A DNA stretch of 6,262 bases from Methanosarcinales archaeon (GCA_030609345.1 JAUWCK010000069.1:1-6262); one strand, 5' to 3'; numbered from the stretch's first letter, positions 1 to 6,112 are shown. Notes: a model not told the origin generated them from the letters alone. Made by a program: numbers and translations.

Positions 1-956
1 GTGGTGATGCGGTCAGTCCGGAGAAAGAGCGCAAGCACTGTCCGCGCCCGCGGGTCAAGGCGGCGCAGGGCATCCGGTTCCGCAAGTGCGGTCGGCGTGC
101 CCTCGCTGGAACAACGCAGCACCTCATCTCTGGCAGTGGTAAAGACTACGGCAAGCGTCCCTATGAAGTACTCAACCCACGACGAGATATCCGCGGCTCT
201 ACGCCCGAAGTAATAGTTGTGGTGCGGATGAACCGCAAGAGCGCGATAATACCCATCCAGATCACGGGCGTGGTACTCCTCCAGCGAAAGGAGCCCATTT
301 AAGCCATAACCGCCCCTGTGAAGTATGAATGTTGCCAGCAGCCGCGCGGTTCTGCCATTTCCGTCATAGTATGGGTGAATAGTAACGAACTGGTAATGCA
401 CAATGGCTGCGATGAGCGGGGGCGGCAGTTGTTCTTCTTCTGCCTTATTAGCCCAGTTCACCATAGCAGCCATGAGATGCGGCACATCCTTTGCTACGGG
501 CGGCATGTAGACGATTGCGCCGGAAGCGGAATCCCGGATCACGTTCTGACCGTCGCGATAGGGGGTTGGTCTGGCACGCACGCCGTGCTCCACCAGAGCG
601 TGCAGGCGCTGAATCAGTTTTTCGGTTAGTGGCGCATTCTCTGCCGCCCACTCTTCCACGCGAAGAAGTGCATTCCAGTAGTTGAGAACCTCCGCAACAT
701 CCCGTTCCCGCCCGCGGAACATGGTGCGCCTCTTATCAATCACTTCTTGAGCCTCTTTTAGTGTCAGCCGGTTGCCCTCAATCCGGGTGGAGTAATGCGT
801 GGAACGCACGCGGGCGCGGCGGCGAAGCTCCGCCTGAACCGCCACCGGCAGAGGAACCTGCGCAACGACCGCCCGGGCTGCTTCAATTTCCATCAGCCCG
901 CTTGCGGTGGCGGGGGTGATCGCGTAATTCGGCTGCCAGATGGGTTTGTTTTTCAT
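1..956 (-). CDS. Fic family protein (AMP-transferase type), C-terminus cut by window edge
   Basis: Fic proteins usually transfer AMP from ATP to a hydroxyl side chain of a target protein; the target here is unknown. Reading leftward from ATG at 956-954, 318 codons stay open to the edge. The core motif HPYYDGNGRTAR (residues 194-205) has the catalytic His194, the metal-binding Asp198 and the phosphate-binding GNGR. The loop with YMPP at 150-153 fits the substrate-positioning flap. STRIEGN at 56-62 matches the (S/T)xxxE(G/N) inhibitory helix, placed N-terminally as in class II Fic proteins, so the enzyme is probably auto-inhibited by Glu60. Residues from about 298 (LRRLDPRARTVLALF) look like the start of the winged-helix tail many such proteins carry, so perhaps 50 residues are missing. 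The start is supported by the family-like N-terminus (WQPNYAITPATASGL); no Shine-Dalgarno site is visible. The gene lies downstream of the GmrSD-like gene on the same strand and may share its transcript. Confidence 0.93.
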   Translation of the reverse strand, partial: MKNKPIWQPNYAITPATASGLMEIEAARAVVAQVPLPVAVQAELRRRARVRSTHYSTRIEGNRLTLKEAQEVIDKRRTMFRGRERDVAEVLNYWNALLRVEEWAAENAPLTEKLIQRLHALVEHGVRARPTPYRDGQNVIRDSASGAIVYMPPVAKDVPHLMAAMVNWANKAEEEQLPPPLIAAIVHYQFVTIHPYYDGNGRTARLLATFILHRGGYGLNGLLSLEEYHARDLDGYYRALAVHPHHNYYFGRRAADISSWVEYFIGTLAVVFTTARDEVLRCSSEGTPTALAEPDALRRLDPRARTVLALFLRTDRIT

Positions 957-1064
957 GTGGGGTCTCGTGGATTGGTTTTTTGGGTTGGGTGCGTTAGTTT
1001 TGTGTGAGATCGGGTTTTGGAGATGGAGTGATGGGGACTCTCTTTCTGATATGCCCTGGGATGT
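957..1064. other. Spacer between the GmrSD-like gene and the Fic gene
   Basis: This 108-bp spacer follows the stop of the GmrSD-like gene and precedes the Fic start. I see no convincing terminator hairpin, TATA box or Shine-Dalgarno site for Fic. That is compatible with read-through from the upstream gene, but the spacer is long for a tight operon, so an unrecognised promoter is possible. Confidence 0.4.
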
Positions 1065-3173
1065 TCAATCATCACCATCCTCAATGTGTTTATCGAAAGA
1101 CTGTCGCACAAGCGACTGTCGCACAAGCGCCATCACATCATCAAGTTGTTCGGATGAACTCAAGATCATAGCCACGTCACCATTTCCTTGGTGCCCTTTA
1201 CCGGTCATATCCTTACACATCCGCTTGGGGTCGTGGATTTCATCAAACTTCATATTGAGCAACAGTTGAAGACGGCTTTTTTGCGGTACAATGTCTACGA
1301 AGTTGGTAGTGGTCTTATAAGCGATATATTGCTGAAAGATCTCCTCTGTGACGGAAGCATCGAGGTTGAGGGTACGTTTGCGGAGTTGTTCGAATAGCTC
1401 CATCGTTGTGCCAGTGAGGTGTGCGTGATCTTCCAGCGTGTAAGTCTTAGCGCCCCTGCCCTTCTTCACGATGCGATATCTCTCCACCACGTAAGTTTCC
1501 AACTGTGGATATGCCCATACTTGAGTCGCCAGTCCCGCCAGCATCTCTGCCCGTTTCTTGATTGCATCTTCATTCCAGTGTTCTGCTTTCGCCAGTTCTT
1601 TGTTCAGGCGAATTGAACTGTCTGCAAAACCACCTTTCATATCCCGTTTCTCAATAAATGGGCGATCACTCATTTCTGGATTATATCCAGTCAGTGTCAG
1701 GTTACCGAGCGTGTGAAGGTATTTGGTGTGAATCTCTTTCCAGTTCTCGCCCAACTCTTGCTGCCAGACTGTGGACAGATTCTCGTTCTGAGGCATGATA
1801 TGCTCGATCGTGTACTCCTCGACATTAACTCGCTCCTTCCAGTTGTGATTCTCTAACTTGCGTAGCCAATAGTTTCGACTGCGAAAGTTGTAGAGGTCTT
1901 TTGCGGATAACTCACGTATAAACTCCTCATCATTGGGAAAACGTCGGTAGGCGTCCTTGAGTAGGAGCGTAGCCATGAAACTTTCCAGATAATGTTCCTT
2001 ATCCAGTTCCCTGCTAAATGTGGCAAAGGTTTTATTTAACGAGTTGGTGGGAATGCCACAAACCGCCCGGCGGAATACATAGCTTTCCACCAGCTTGAGG
2101 ATGCTGATGAGATCTTCGAGACTCAACCGTTCGTGGAAATAATCATCGTAGAGCTCCAGAAAAAGCGGATAGGCAACATGCATCTTCAGGGTGTTGATGT
2201 CACTGAAGATCTCCCTCAATTCTCTGTCTTCTTCTTTCTCCAGTGCCATGTGGACAAAGTACTTTGAGTATTGATAGATGTCAGCGACAATATCTCGGAC
2301 TGGACCGGAAGTGCTTCTATGGGAGTGGGTTTTGAACGCTTCATACACCGCACGGATGTTCGGGATGTTTCCGGTCTTGACTGTCAGGTAATCACGCATG
2401 AAACGGTCGAATTGTGTGGTGTAGTCAGTCTGACCGAAGCTCCGTTCCATTGGAGACCAATAGTCTTTATAAAGCTCCTCCTGTTGTTTTGGTTCCAACC
2501 CCATCAACACGTAATTGCGAATCAGGTCAGCTTGACTCAGCTCCAGTCCGGTCGAGTTCAGGCTCTCGAAGATTAGTTGCGGATTGTCGTGCTCACGGTC
2601 AAGCGCAATGTCCACAATGATCAACTTACCGATGCCACGGTAAAGAGTCGTCAGGCCTATGTCAGTTTTGTTAATCTGCTCCTCAAAGAACTGGTAATTC
2701 TCAACAATCTGTCTCGAAACAGGGTCGAACAGCTCCCTCCCTTCGAGCAGACGAATCAAAGTGGGTTTGTCACTCTGGGTGAGAAGTAATTTGTAATGCA
2801 GGTCGCCTTTTCCGTGTCTGTTGAACAGGAAGAAGTCATCGATCACCTCTTGACTAATCTCGCCACCATCCCCGATCCCTCCAATAGCACGGCCCAAAGC
2901 GGACAACAGGAGCGTAAGGGTGGTCAGACGCTGCTGCCCGTCAATTACCAGTAATTGTGGGATAGTAGAGTGGCTGTAGATGCCTTTCTCAATGTAGACG
3001 ATAGATCCCACGAAATGCCCTGACACTATCTCGTCAGTAGCAGCCCGCATGAGGTCTTTCCAGAGTTGCTCGCACTGTTTGCGCTTCCAACTATACGTAC
3101 GCTGGTAGATCGGGATGATGAACTGCGCTGGTTTTCCCAAGAAATCGAGAAATCGTATTTCGTTAGCTTTCAT
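1065..3173 (-). CDS. GmrSD-type restriction protein: DUF262 + DUF1524 (HNH) + DUF5655
   Basis: Single-chain relative of GmrS/GmrD, the type IV restriction system that cuts DNA with modified (glucosylated hydroxymethyl) cytosines; many homologues are annotated only by DUF. The 702-aa product has three parts. Residues 1-~230 are DUF262 (ParB/sulfiredoxin-like NTPase), with IPIYQRTYSW (20-29), the signature IDGQQRLTTL (77-86) and FESLNSTGLELSQADLIRN (202-220). A helical linker follows. DUF1524 lies around 400-560 with EHIMPQ (457-462) and LGNLTLTGYN (489-498), supplying the His and Asn of the HNH-like nuclease. DUF5655 spans about 585-693 (IAYKTTTNFVDIVPQKSRLQ, GHQGNGDV). All motifs look intact, so it is probably active. 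The start fits the family N-terminus, and GAAGGAG lies 12 nt upstream. Oddity: LVRQS occurs twice in a row at 683-692 through a DNA duplication. The modification recognised cannot be inferred. Confidence 0.95.
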   Translation of the reverse strand: MKANEIRFLDFLGKPAQFIIPIYQRTYSWKRKQCEQLWKDLMRAATDEIVSGHFVGSIVYIEKGIYSHSTIPQLLVIDGQQRLTTLTLLLSALGRAIGGIGDGGEISQEVIDDFFLFNRHGKGDLHYKLLLTQSDKPTLIRLLEGRELFDPVSRQIVENYQFFEEQINKTDIGLTTLYRGIGKLIIVDIALDREHDNPQLIFESLNSTGLELSQADLIRNYVLMGLEPKQQEELYKDYWSPMERSFGQTDYTTQFDRFMRDYLTVKTGNIPNIRAVYEAFKTHSHRSTSGPVRDIVADIYQYSKYFVHMALEKEEDRELREIFSDINTLKMHVAYPLFLELYDDYFHERLSLEDLISILKLVESYVFRRAVCGIPTNSLNKTFATFSRELDKEHYLESFMATLLLKDAYRRFPNDEEFIRELSAKDLYNFRSRNYWLRKLENHNWKERVNVEEYTIEHIMPQNENLSTVWQQELGENWKEIHTKYLHTLGNLTLTGYNPEMSDRPFIEKRDMKGGFADSSIRLNKELAKAEHWNEDAIKKRAEMLAGLATQVWAYPQLETYVVERYRIVKKGRGAKTYTLEDHAHLTGTTMELFEQLRKRTLNLDASVTEEIFQQYIAYKTTTNFVDIVPQKSRLQLLLNMKFDEIHDPKRMCKDMTGKGHQGNGDVAMILSSSEQLDDVMALVRQSLVRQSFDKHIEDGDD
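1099..1129. repeat. In-frame 15-bp tandem duplication inside the GmrSD-like gene
   Basis: The unit gactgtcgcacaagc occurs at 1099-1113 and again, identically, at 1114-1128; period-15 identity reaches base 1129. On the coding strand it adds five residues, giving LVRQS-LVRQS at 683-692. The two copies have no base differences, which suggests recent slippage or recombination. The reading frame is kept, and the extra residues fall at the very end of the DUF5655 domain. Confidence 0.93.
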
Positions 3174-3185
3174 ATTCCTTACACT

Positions 3186-3192
3186 CTCCTTC
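3186..3192 (-). promoter_or_regulatory. Shine-Dalgarno site of the GmrSD-like gene
   Basis: On the minus strand GAAGGAG sits 12 nt before the ATG at 3173-3171. A second, weaker AAGG lies only 3 nt before the ATG (3180-3177). The first is a strong anti-16S match with slightly long spacing, and it supports the chosen start. Confidence 0.65.
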
Positions 3193-3298
3193 TGGTATCA
3201 TGTTTGTTCACGATGGGGCACTTTCCTTTTCCACATCCGTATTCCTAAACTATTCGGGATCCTGCTTGCCATCCCGCCGCCATATCAAGTGTGTGTGC

Positions 3299-3311
3299 AA
3301 AATATTTAAAA
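3299..3311 (-). promoter_or_regulatory. Candidate TATA box for the GmrSD-like gene
   Basis: On the minus strand this reads TTTTAAATATTTT, close to an archaeal TATA box. Transcription from about 25 nt downstream would leave a leader of roughly 100 nt containing a hairpin and a Shine-Dalgarno site. The core is nearly palindromic, so direction is not certain, and another AT-rich candidate lies nearer the gene (about 3241-3254). Confidence 0.35.
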
Positions 3312-3360
3312 TCTGTCCTGATTAAATTGATCCCACCCAACGATAAGAATTACTGGATTT

Positions 3361-3435
3361 AACCGCAGAGGGCGCGAGAGTAACGCAAGAGTTTTTTTAA
3401 CCGATCCTCCGCGTCCCTCCGCGATCTCTGCGGTT
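3361..3435. repeat. Intergenic inverted-repeat element with AACCGCAGAG ends
   Basis: The perfect 10-bp arms are AACCGCAGAG at 3361-3370 and CTCTGCGGTT at 3426-3435. Complementarity continues inward through a CGCG core after a 2-nt mismatch. Between the arms lies a T7 run (3392-3398) followed by CCTCCGCG-type short repeats spaced about 10 nt apart. Similar GCAGAG/CTCTGCGG-ended intergenic elements are, from memory, dispersed in many prokaryotic genomes; the copy number here cannot be known from one window. It could be a REP/MITE-like element or act as a structured barrier between the divergent genes. Confidence 0.6.
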
Positions 3436-3559
3436 TTATTTCGTACTGATGCCATTCGCACAACACGATCGCCTCGCCTCGCCCGATCGCGGCTGTAGCG
3501 GTCTGCTACTGAACTGACCAGATCCCCCCACCACCACTTCTCTGAAAATGCCGGAGCGC

Positions 3560-3568
3560 AATAATTAT
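3560..3568 (+). promoter_or_regulatory. TATA box of the alanine dehydrogenase-queE operon
   Basis: AATAATTAT lies 24-32 nt before the ATG at 3592, with the purine-rich GGAGCGC just upstream as a possible BRE. That distance would place the transcription start at or within a few bases of the start codon. No Shine-Dalgarno site is seen between this box and the ATG. Both facts point to a leaderless mRNA. Confidence 0.6.
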
Positions 3569-3591
3569 CACCCCTGCCGCCAGAACAACCC

Positions 3592-4566
3592 ATGATGGAG
3601 CTACTATACCTGAACGAAGATGACGTTACCGAACTGCTCGACATGCCGGGAGCGCTCAGCGTTGTTAAGGAAGCATTCATGGAGCACGGCATGGGCAGGG
3701 TGCAGATGCCTCCGAAGTCGTACCTCTACTTCCCAACAGGTGACCTCCGCACCATGCCCGCGTACCTTGAGACGGCAGGGATCGCAGGCGTCAAGATCGT
3801 CAATGTGCACCCCGCCAACCCGGAGGCTGGGCTACCCACGGTGATGGCGGTCGTCGTGCTGAACTCGATAGATACCGGGGCGCCGCTTGCCGTGATGGAC
3901 GGCACGTACCTGACAGAGATGCGAACCGGTGCTGCGGGGGGCGTGGCTGCGGACCGCCTCGCACGAAGTGACGCCACTGTGGTCGGCATGGTCGGTGTCG
4001 GGCGGCAGGCGCGAACCCAGTTGCGTGCGATCTGTGAGGTCAGGAGCATCGAGGCGGTCAAAGTCGTCGACCGCTCGGATGCGTCCTGCAGGCGGTTCAT
4101 AGATGATACGAAGGATCTCGGCTGCGAGATCATGGTGATGGACGGCATCCGGCAGGTCTGCGACTGCGATATACTGGTCACGACAACACCGGTCAGGGAG
4201 CCGATCGTGGCGAACGACTGGGTACAGGACGGCACGCACATCAATGCCATCGGTGCAGATGCGGCAGGCAAGGAGGAACTCGACCCGGAGATTCTCAAGC
4301 GGTCCAGAATCGTGATCGATGATCCCGCGCAGGCATTCCACTCTGGCGAGGTGAATGTCCCGCTAAAAATGGGCATCATATCCGAGGGGGACATCTACGG
4401 CACGCTTGGGGAGATCGTCGCAGGGATAAAGCCGGGAAGAACCGATTATGACGAGCTCACGGTTTTTGACTCGACAGGGCTTGCCATACAGGACGTCTCG
4501 ACAGCGAACCATGTCTATCAGCAGGCTGTCCGGAAAGGTATCGGAACACACTTAAAACTATTCTAA
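3592..4566 (+). CDS. ala: Archaeal-type alanine dehydrogenase (ornithine cyclodeaminase/mu-crystallin family)
   Basis: Cytosolic NAD-dependent enzyme expected to interconvert L-alanine and pyruvate plus ammonia. The 324-aa length and whole-length pattern match the Archaeoglobus fulgidus enzyme type: MPPKSYL (39-45), RTMPAYL (53-59, substrate-binding Arg53), VKIVNVHPANP (67-77, Lys68), AVMDGTYLTEMRTGAAGG (100-117), the Rossmann-fold glycine motif GVGRQA (135-140), LVTTTP (195-200), HINAIGAD (216-223, Asp223 at the position of the family's catalytic Asp) and FDSTGLAIQD (292-301). No key residue appears lost. The start is ATG 3592 or the next codon (ATG 3595); 3592 fits the TATA distance. No Shine-Dalgarno site is seen. 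The stop is 2 nt before the queE-like start, so the two genes form an operon. The OCD family also contains ornithine cyclodeaminases and imine (ketimine) reductases, so the substrate needs assay, but the archaeal Ala pattern is strong. Confidence 0.9.
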   Translation: MMELLYLNEDDVTELLDMPGALSVVKEAFMEHGMGRVQMPPKSYLYFPTGDLRTMPAYLETAGIAGVKIVNVHPANPEAGLPTVMAVVVLNSIDTGAPLAVMDGTYLTEMRTGAAGGVAADRLARSDATVVGMVGVGRQARTQLRAICEVRSIEAVKVVDRSDASCRRFIDDTKDLGCEIMVMDGIRQVCDCDILVTTTPVREPIVANDWVQDGTHINAIGADAAGKEELDPEILKRSRIVIDDPAQAFHSGEVNVPLKMGIISEGDIYGTLGEIVAGIKPGRTDYDELTVFDSTGLAIQDVSTANHVYQQAVRKGIGTHLKLF

Positions 4567-4568
4567 AG

Positions 4569-5282
4569 ATGAACGCAGACGTCTATGAGATATTCAACTC
4601 GGTTCAGGGCGAGGGAACCAGCGCCGGTGTAAGACAGGTCTTTGTCAGGTTCTGCGGCTGCCAGTTGCACTGTGGATACTGCGATACCGGAGCGGCGAGG
4701 GTTCCGGCAAAGAGATGCAGGATTCTCGACAGGTATATCGACAATCCGCTCGGTGTGGACGCTGTGATCGATTCCATCGAGGATATGTGGACGCCCTCTA
4801 CCCGAAGCATCAGTCTGACCGGGGGAGAGCCGCTGTTGCACTGTGATTTCATAGAAGAACTTGCGAGGGGTGTTTCACGACCGATATATCTGGAGACGAA
4901 CGCCGGTCTTCCGGATTCTGCCGGAAAGATAGCAGATCACATCGATATCGCTGCATGTGATATCAAACTCCCGGAACACAGGGCAACCGGGGATTACGAC
5001 AGTCTTTTGGATGCTGAATTGCAGTCGATCGAGATATTCCATGCATCAGGTGTCGAAACCTTTGTCAAAATCATTGTTCTTCCGGAAACTACGGAAAAAA
5101 GCATCAGTGGTGCGATTTTTGGAATCAAAGCCATCGATGATTCGATCCCGCTGGTCATGCAGCCGGTCACTCCTGCGAATGTTGATCTCTGCCAGTTGCT
5201 TGATCTGATGGACTTTGCAGGGACGCACCTCTCTGATGTCCGCATGATTCCGCAACTGCACCAGATGATTGGAATTCCTTGA
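4569..5282 (+). CDS. queE: 7-carboxy-7-deazaguanine synthase (QueE-like radical SAM protein)
   Basis: QueE is a SAM-, iron-sulfur- and Mg-dependent enzyme that contracts 6-carboxy-tetrahydropterin to 7-carboxy-7-deazaguanine. This leads to preQ0 and, in archaea, to archaeosine in tRNA. The 237-aa product shows EIFNSVQGEG (7-16), FVRFCGCQLHCGYCDT (25-40) with the CX3CX2C cluster ligands Cys31, Cys35 and Cys38 followed by the CDT typical of QueE, TGGEPLL (84-90) for SAM binding, LETNAG (108-113), DIKLPEH (131-137), QPV (198-200) and the C-terminal PQLHQ (228-232). An additional Cys29 next to the cluster is unusual. The length is normal and the start fits the family N-terminus. It begins 2 nt after the alanine dehydrogenase stop with only a weak ribosome site, so translation is probably coupled. 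The partner genes queD and queC are not in the window. Confidence 0.9.
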   Translation: MNADVYEIFNSVQGEGTSAGVRQVFVRFCGCQLHCGYCDTGAARVPAKRCRILDRYIDNPLGVDAVIDSIEDMWTPSTRSISLTGGEPLLHCDFIEELARGVSRPIYLETNAGLPDSAGKIADHIDIAACDIKLPEHRATGDYDSLLDAELQSIEIFHASGVETFVKIIVLPETTEKSISGAIFGIKAIDDSIPLVMQPVTPANVDLCQLLDLMDFAGTHLSDVRMIPQLHQMIGIP

Positions 5283-5302
5283 TGCTCTGTCCTTCCATTT
5301 GC

Positions 5303-5317
5303 CGTATAACCGGTTAA
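5303..5317 (+). promoter_or_regulatory. Palindrome TAACCGGTTA with overlapping TATA-like sequence
   Basis: Bases 5307-5316 form a perfect 10-bp palindrome, overlapping the TATA-like CGTATAAC at 5303-5310. It sits in the 56-bp gap between queE and the 67-aa ORF, about 30 nt before ATG 5339. It could be a promoter with an operator, but no clear transcription signal other than position supports that. Confidence 0.3.
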
Positions 5318-5338
5318 CTGACTGCGAGTGGCTGTGCA

Positions 5339-5542
5339 ATGATGCTTGATGACAGCAAGGGATTCTACAACGAGTCGCTCCGGTTAAACAGCCTGAATAT
5401 CGGCGGTTTCTCAAGCGTGGTGCCATCAGACACGTCAGACTTCCGGTACGAGTACGAGATTCTCGCAAACCTTGTGGTGCCTGACTGGGCAGGAGGAAAG
5501 TATGATGGAACGATTCTGTTCGTTGCAGAGAGCGAGCCGTAG
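5339..5542 (+). pseudogene. 67-aa ORF, probable C-terminal remnant of a secreted beta-sandwich protein
   Basis: Open frame of 67 codons starting with two ATGs (5339, 5342); an in-frame TAA at 5315 limits extension. I do not recognise a family. The residues are rich in beta-type alternation, and the end (FRYEYEILANLVVPDWAGG then KYDGTILFVAES) resembles the last strands of archaeal or bacterial surface beta-sandwich domains, where a G-Y-x-GTI-x-F pattern is common. Such proteins normally carry a signal peptide, yet none is present and no Shine-Dalgarno site precedes the ATG. The simplest reading is that the 5' part of the gene was deleted, leaving a fragment directly after queE. It overlaps the next gene by 41 nt and contains that gene's ribosome site, so the two were once, or still are, co-translated. 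It could instead be an intact small cytosolic protein. Confidence 0.5.
5491..5496 (+). promoter_or_regulatory. Shine-Dalgarno site deciding the start of the anchored surface protein
   Basis: AGGAGG lies 5 nt before ATG 5502. It fixes the start at 5502 (or the adjacent ATG 5505) rather than the upstream in-frame ATG at 5472, which would add 10 residues ahead of the signal peptide and has no ribosome site of its own. Confidence 0.8.
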
Positions 5543-6011
5543 GGGGATAATCCCTCTTCTACTTCTTTTCCTGCTGATCCCGCAAGCATCAGGGATCGGT
5601 GTTGGCGCATCACCTGACAGAATCGATTTTGGCGTGGTGAGCCCGAAAGAAGGAGCGGTACGAGAGATGTATGTGATCAACACCGGTGACGCGGCAGAAC
5701 GGGTTTTACTCACGGTAGAGGGAGTTAATCTTACCGTAGACCTGCTGGAGTTCGATCTTGCTGCAAAGGAGAACCGGGCTGTTACGGTATCGGTAGATCG
5801 TGCAGAAGCCGGTGAGCATGAAGGAAGCATCCTGATCACGGCTCGTCCGTCCGGGGATGGTGCGGGCGGGCTTGGTCTTGGCGCAGGCGTCAGGGTGCCG
5901 GTCTCGTTTGTTGTGGAGGATAGTGCCTCATGGAAGGTCGCGATCGTCGCCGGACTGCTTCTTCTTGTTGCGGCTGCCGCGGTGTTTTGGAGGCGGCGAA
6001 CGAAGGTGTGA
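5502..6011 (+). CDS. Secreted, C-terminally membrane-anchored protein with an Ig-like/ASH-like beta domain
   Basis: 169-aa protein of unknown function, predicted to sit on the outer face of the cell membrane. Residues 1-~31 form a Sec signal peptide: basic RASRR, a hydrophobic core IIPLLLLFLLI, then a likely cleavage site near QASG. Residues ~35-138 resemble an Ig-like or ASH-type beta sandwich, with PDRIDFGVVSPKEGAVREMY, VINTGD, HEGSILITA and RVPVSFVVE, a layout also seen in DUF916-like surface proteins. A glycine-rich loop (GDGAGGLGLGAG, 118-129) lies before the last strand. One N-glycosylation sequon, NLT, is at 76-78. Residues ~144-163 are a transmembrane helix followed by the basic tail WRRRTKV, giving an outside-N, inside-C topology. 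The start is fixed by AGGAGG at 5491. The gene overlaps the preceding 67-aa frame and is followed at once by a terminator. A structural or adhesion role is possible; nothing in the sequence gives a specific function. Confidence 0.82.
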   Translation: MMERFCSLQRASRRGIIPLLLLFLLIPQASGIGVGASPDRIDFGVVSPKEGAVREMYVINTGDAAERVLLTVEGVNLTVDLLEFDLAAKENRAVTVSVDRAEAGEHEGSILITARPSGDGAGGLGLGAGVRVPVSFVVEDSASWKVAIVAGLLLLVAAAAVFWRRRTKV

Positions 6012-6079
6012 ATGATGTTTAGGGTTTTTGCGCTAAACCTAACTTTTTTAGGGCAACTTATTTCCATACCTAACATCAT
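6012..6079. repeat. Nested inverted repeats: four alternating TTAGG/CCTAA segments
   Basis: ATGATGTTTAGG (6012-6023) is complementary to CCTAACATCAT (6069-6079) with one bulged T, an 11-bp outer stem. Within it, TTAGG at 6019-6023 can instead pair with CCTAA at 6038-6042, and that CCTAA can pair with TTAGG at 6048-6052. The segments alternate sense-antisense-sense-antisense, so several hairpins are mutually exclusive. This geometry resembles terminator/antiterminator switches but may simply be a terminator working for both strands. Confidence 0.65.
6019..6049 (+). terminator. Hairpin plus T6 terminator after the surface protein gene
   Basis: Starting 7 nt after the stop codon, TTAGG-(G)-TTT pairs with AAACCTAA (8 bp, one bulged G, 7-nt loop TTGCGCT), then C and six T residues at 6044-6049. 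Archaeal termination depends mainly on the T-run, which is present; the hairpin makes it intrinsic-like as well. Confidence 0.6.
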
Positions 6080-6096
6080 AATCTTCTAAAACATAA

Positions 6097-6103
6097 AAGG
6101 AGG
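6097..6103 (+). promoter_or_regulatory. Strong Shine-Dalgarno site of the 28-aa gene
   Basis: AAGGAGG lies 9 nt before ATG 6113, the best ribosome-site match in the window. It is the main reason to believe that the very short frame following it is translated. A weak TATA-like CTTATTT at 6057-6063 could start a separate transcript near 6087. Confidence 0.8.
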
Positions 6104-6112
6104 TAGAGTACC

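Larger units (their letters stand above)
3174..3591. other. Divergent intergenic region between the GmrSD-like gene and the alanine dehydrogenase gene
   Basis: This 418-bp stretch has no supported gene. Open frames across it on either strand have low-complexity or repeat-derived translations. Its contents from left to right are: the Shine-Dalgarno site of the leftward gene; a small hairpin CGGGAT/ATCCCG (3255-3260 with 3271-3276) in that gene's probable leader; an AT-rich TATA-like block (3299-3311); a 75-bp inverted-repeat element (3361-3435); a GC-rich patch with CGATCG at 3466-3471 and 3484-3489; a short hairpin GTAGC/GCTAC (3495-3499 with 3505-3509); and the TATA box of the rightward operon. 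Confidence 0.7.

Noticed and set aside
448..651. Short frames on both strands inside the Fic gene
   Set aside because: They lie within a 318-codon frame that carries all Fic motifs; none has a ribosome site or a recognisable domain.
3466..3489. Two CGATCG copies with CCTCGCCTCGCC between them, as a possible operator
   Set aside because: Short self-palindromic 6-mers in a GC-rich patch are expected by chance; position far from the TATA box gives no functional hint.
3306..3692. 128-codon open frame on the minus strand
   Set aside because: Its first third is antisense to the conserved N-terminus of the alanine dehydrogenase. The rest is low-complexity and repeat-derived, and there is no ribosome site.
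3726..4394. 222-codon minus-strand open frame
   Set aside because: Antisense shadow of alanine dehydrogenase; Ser/Thr/Pro/Ala-rich translation with no family motif, while the plus strand has every conserved motif.
5472..5501. Upstream in-frame ATG as start of the 169-aa protein
   Set aside because: No Shine-Dalgarno site before 5472, whereas AGGAGG sits 5 nt before 5502 and gives a standard signal peptide.
5435..6079. 214-codon minus-strand open frame
   Set aside because: Antisense to the signal-peptide/anchor protein. Composition is typical of a reversed frame, and it crosses the terminator region.
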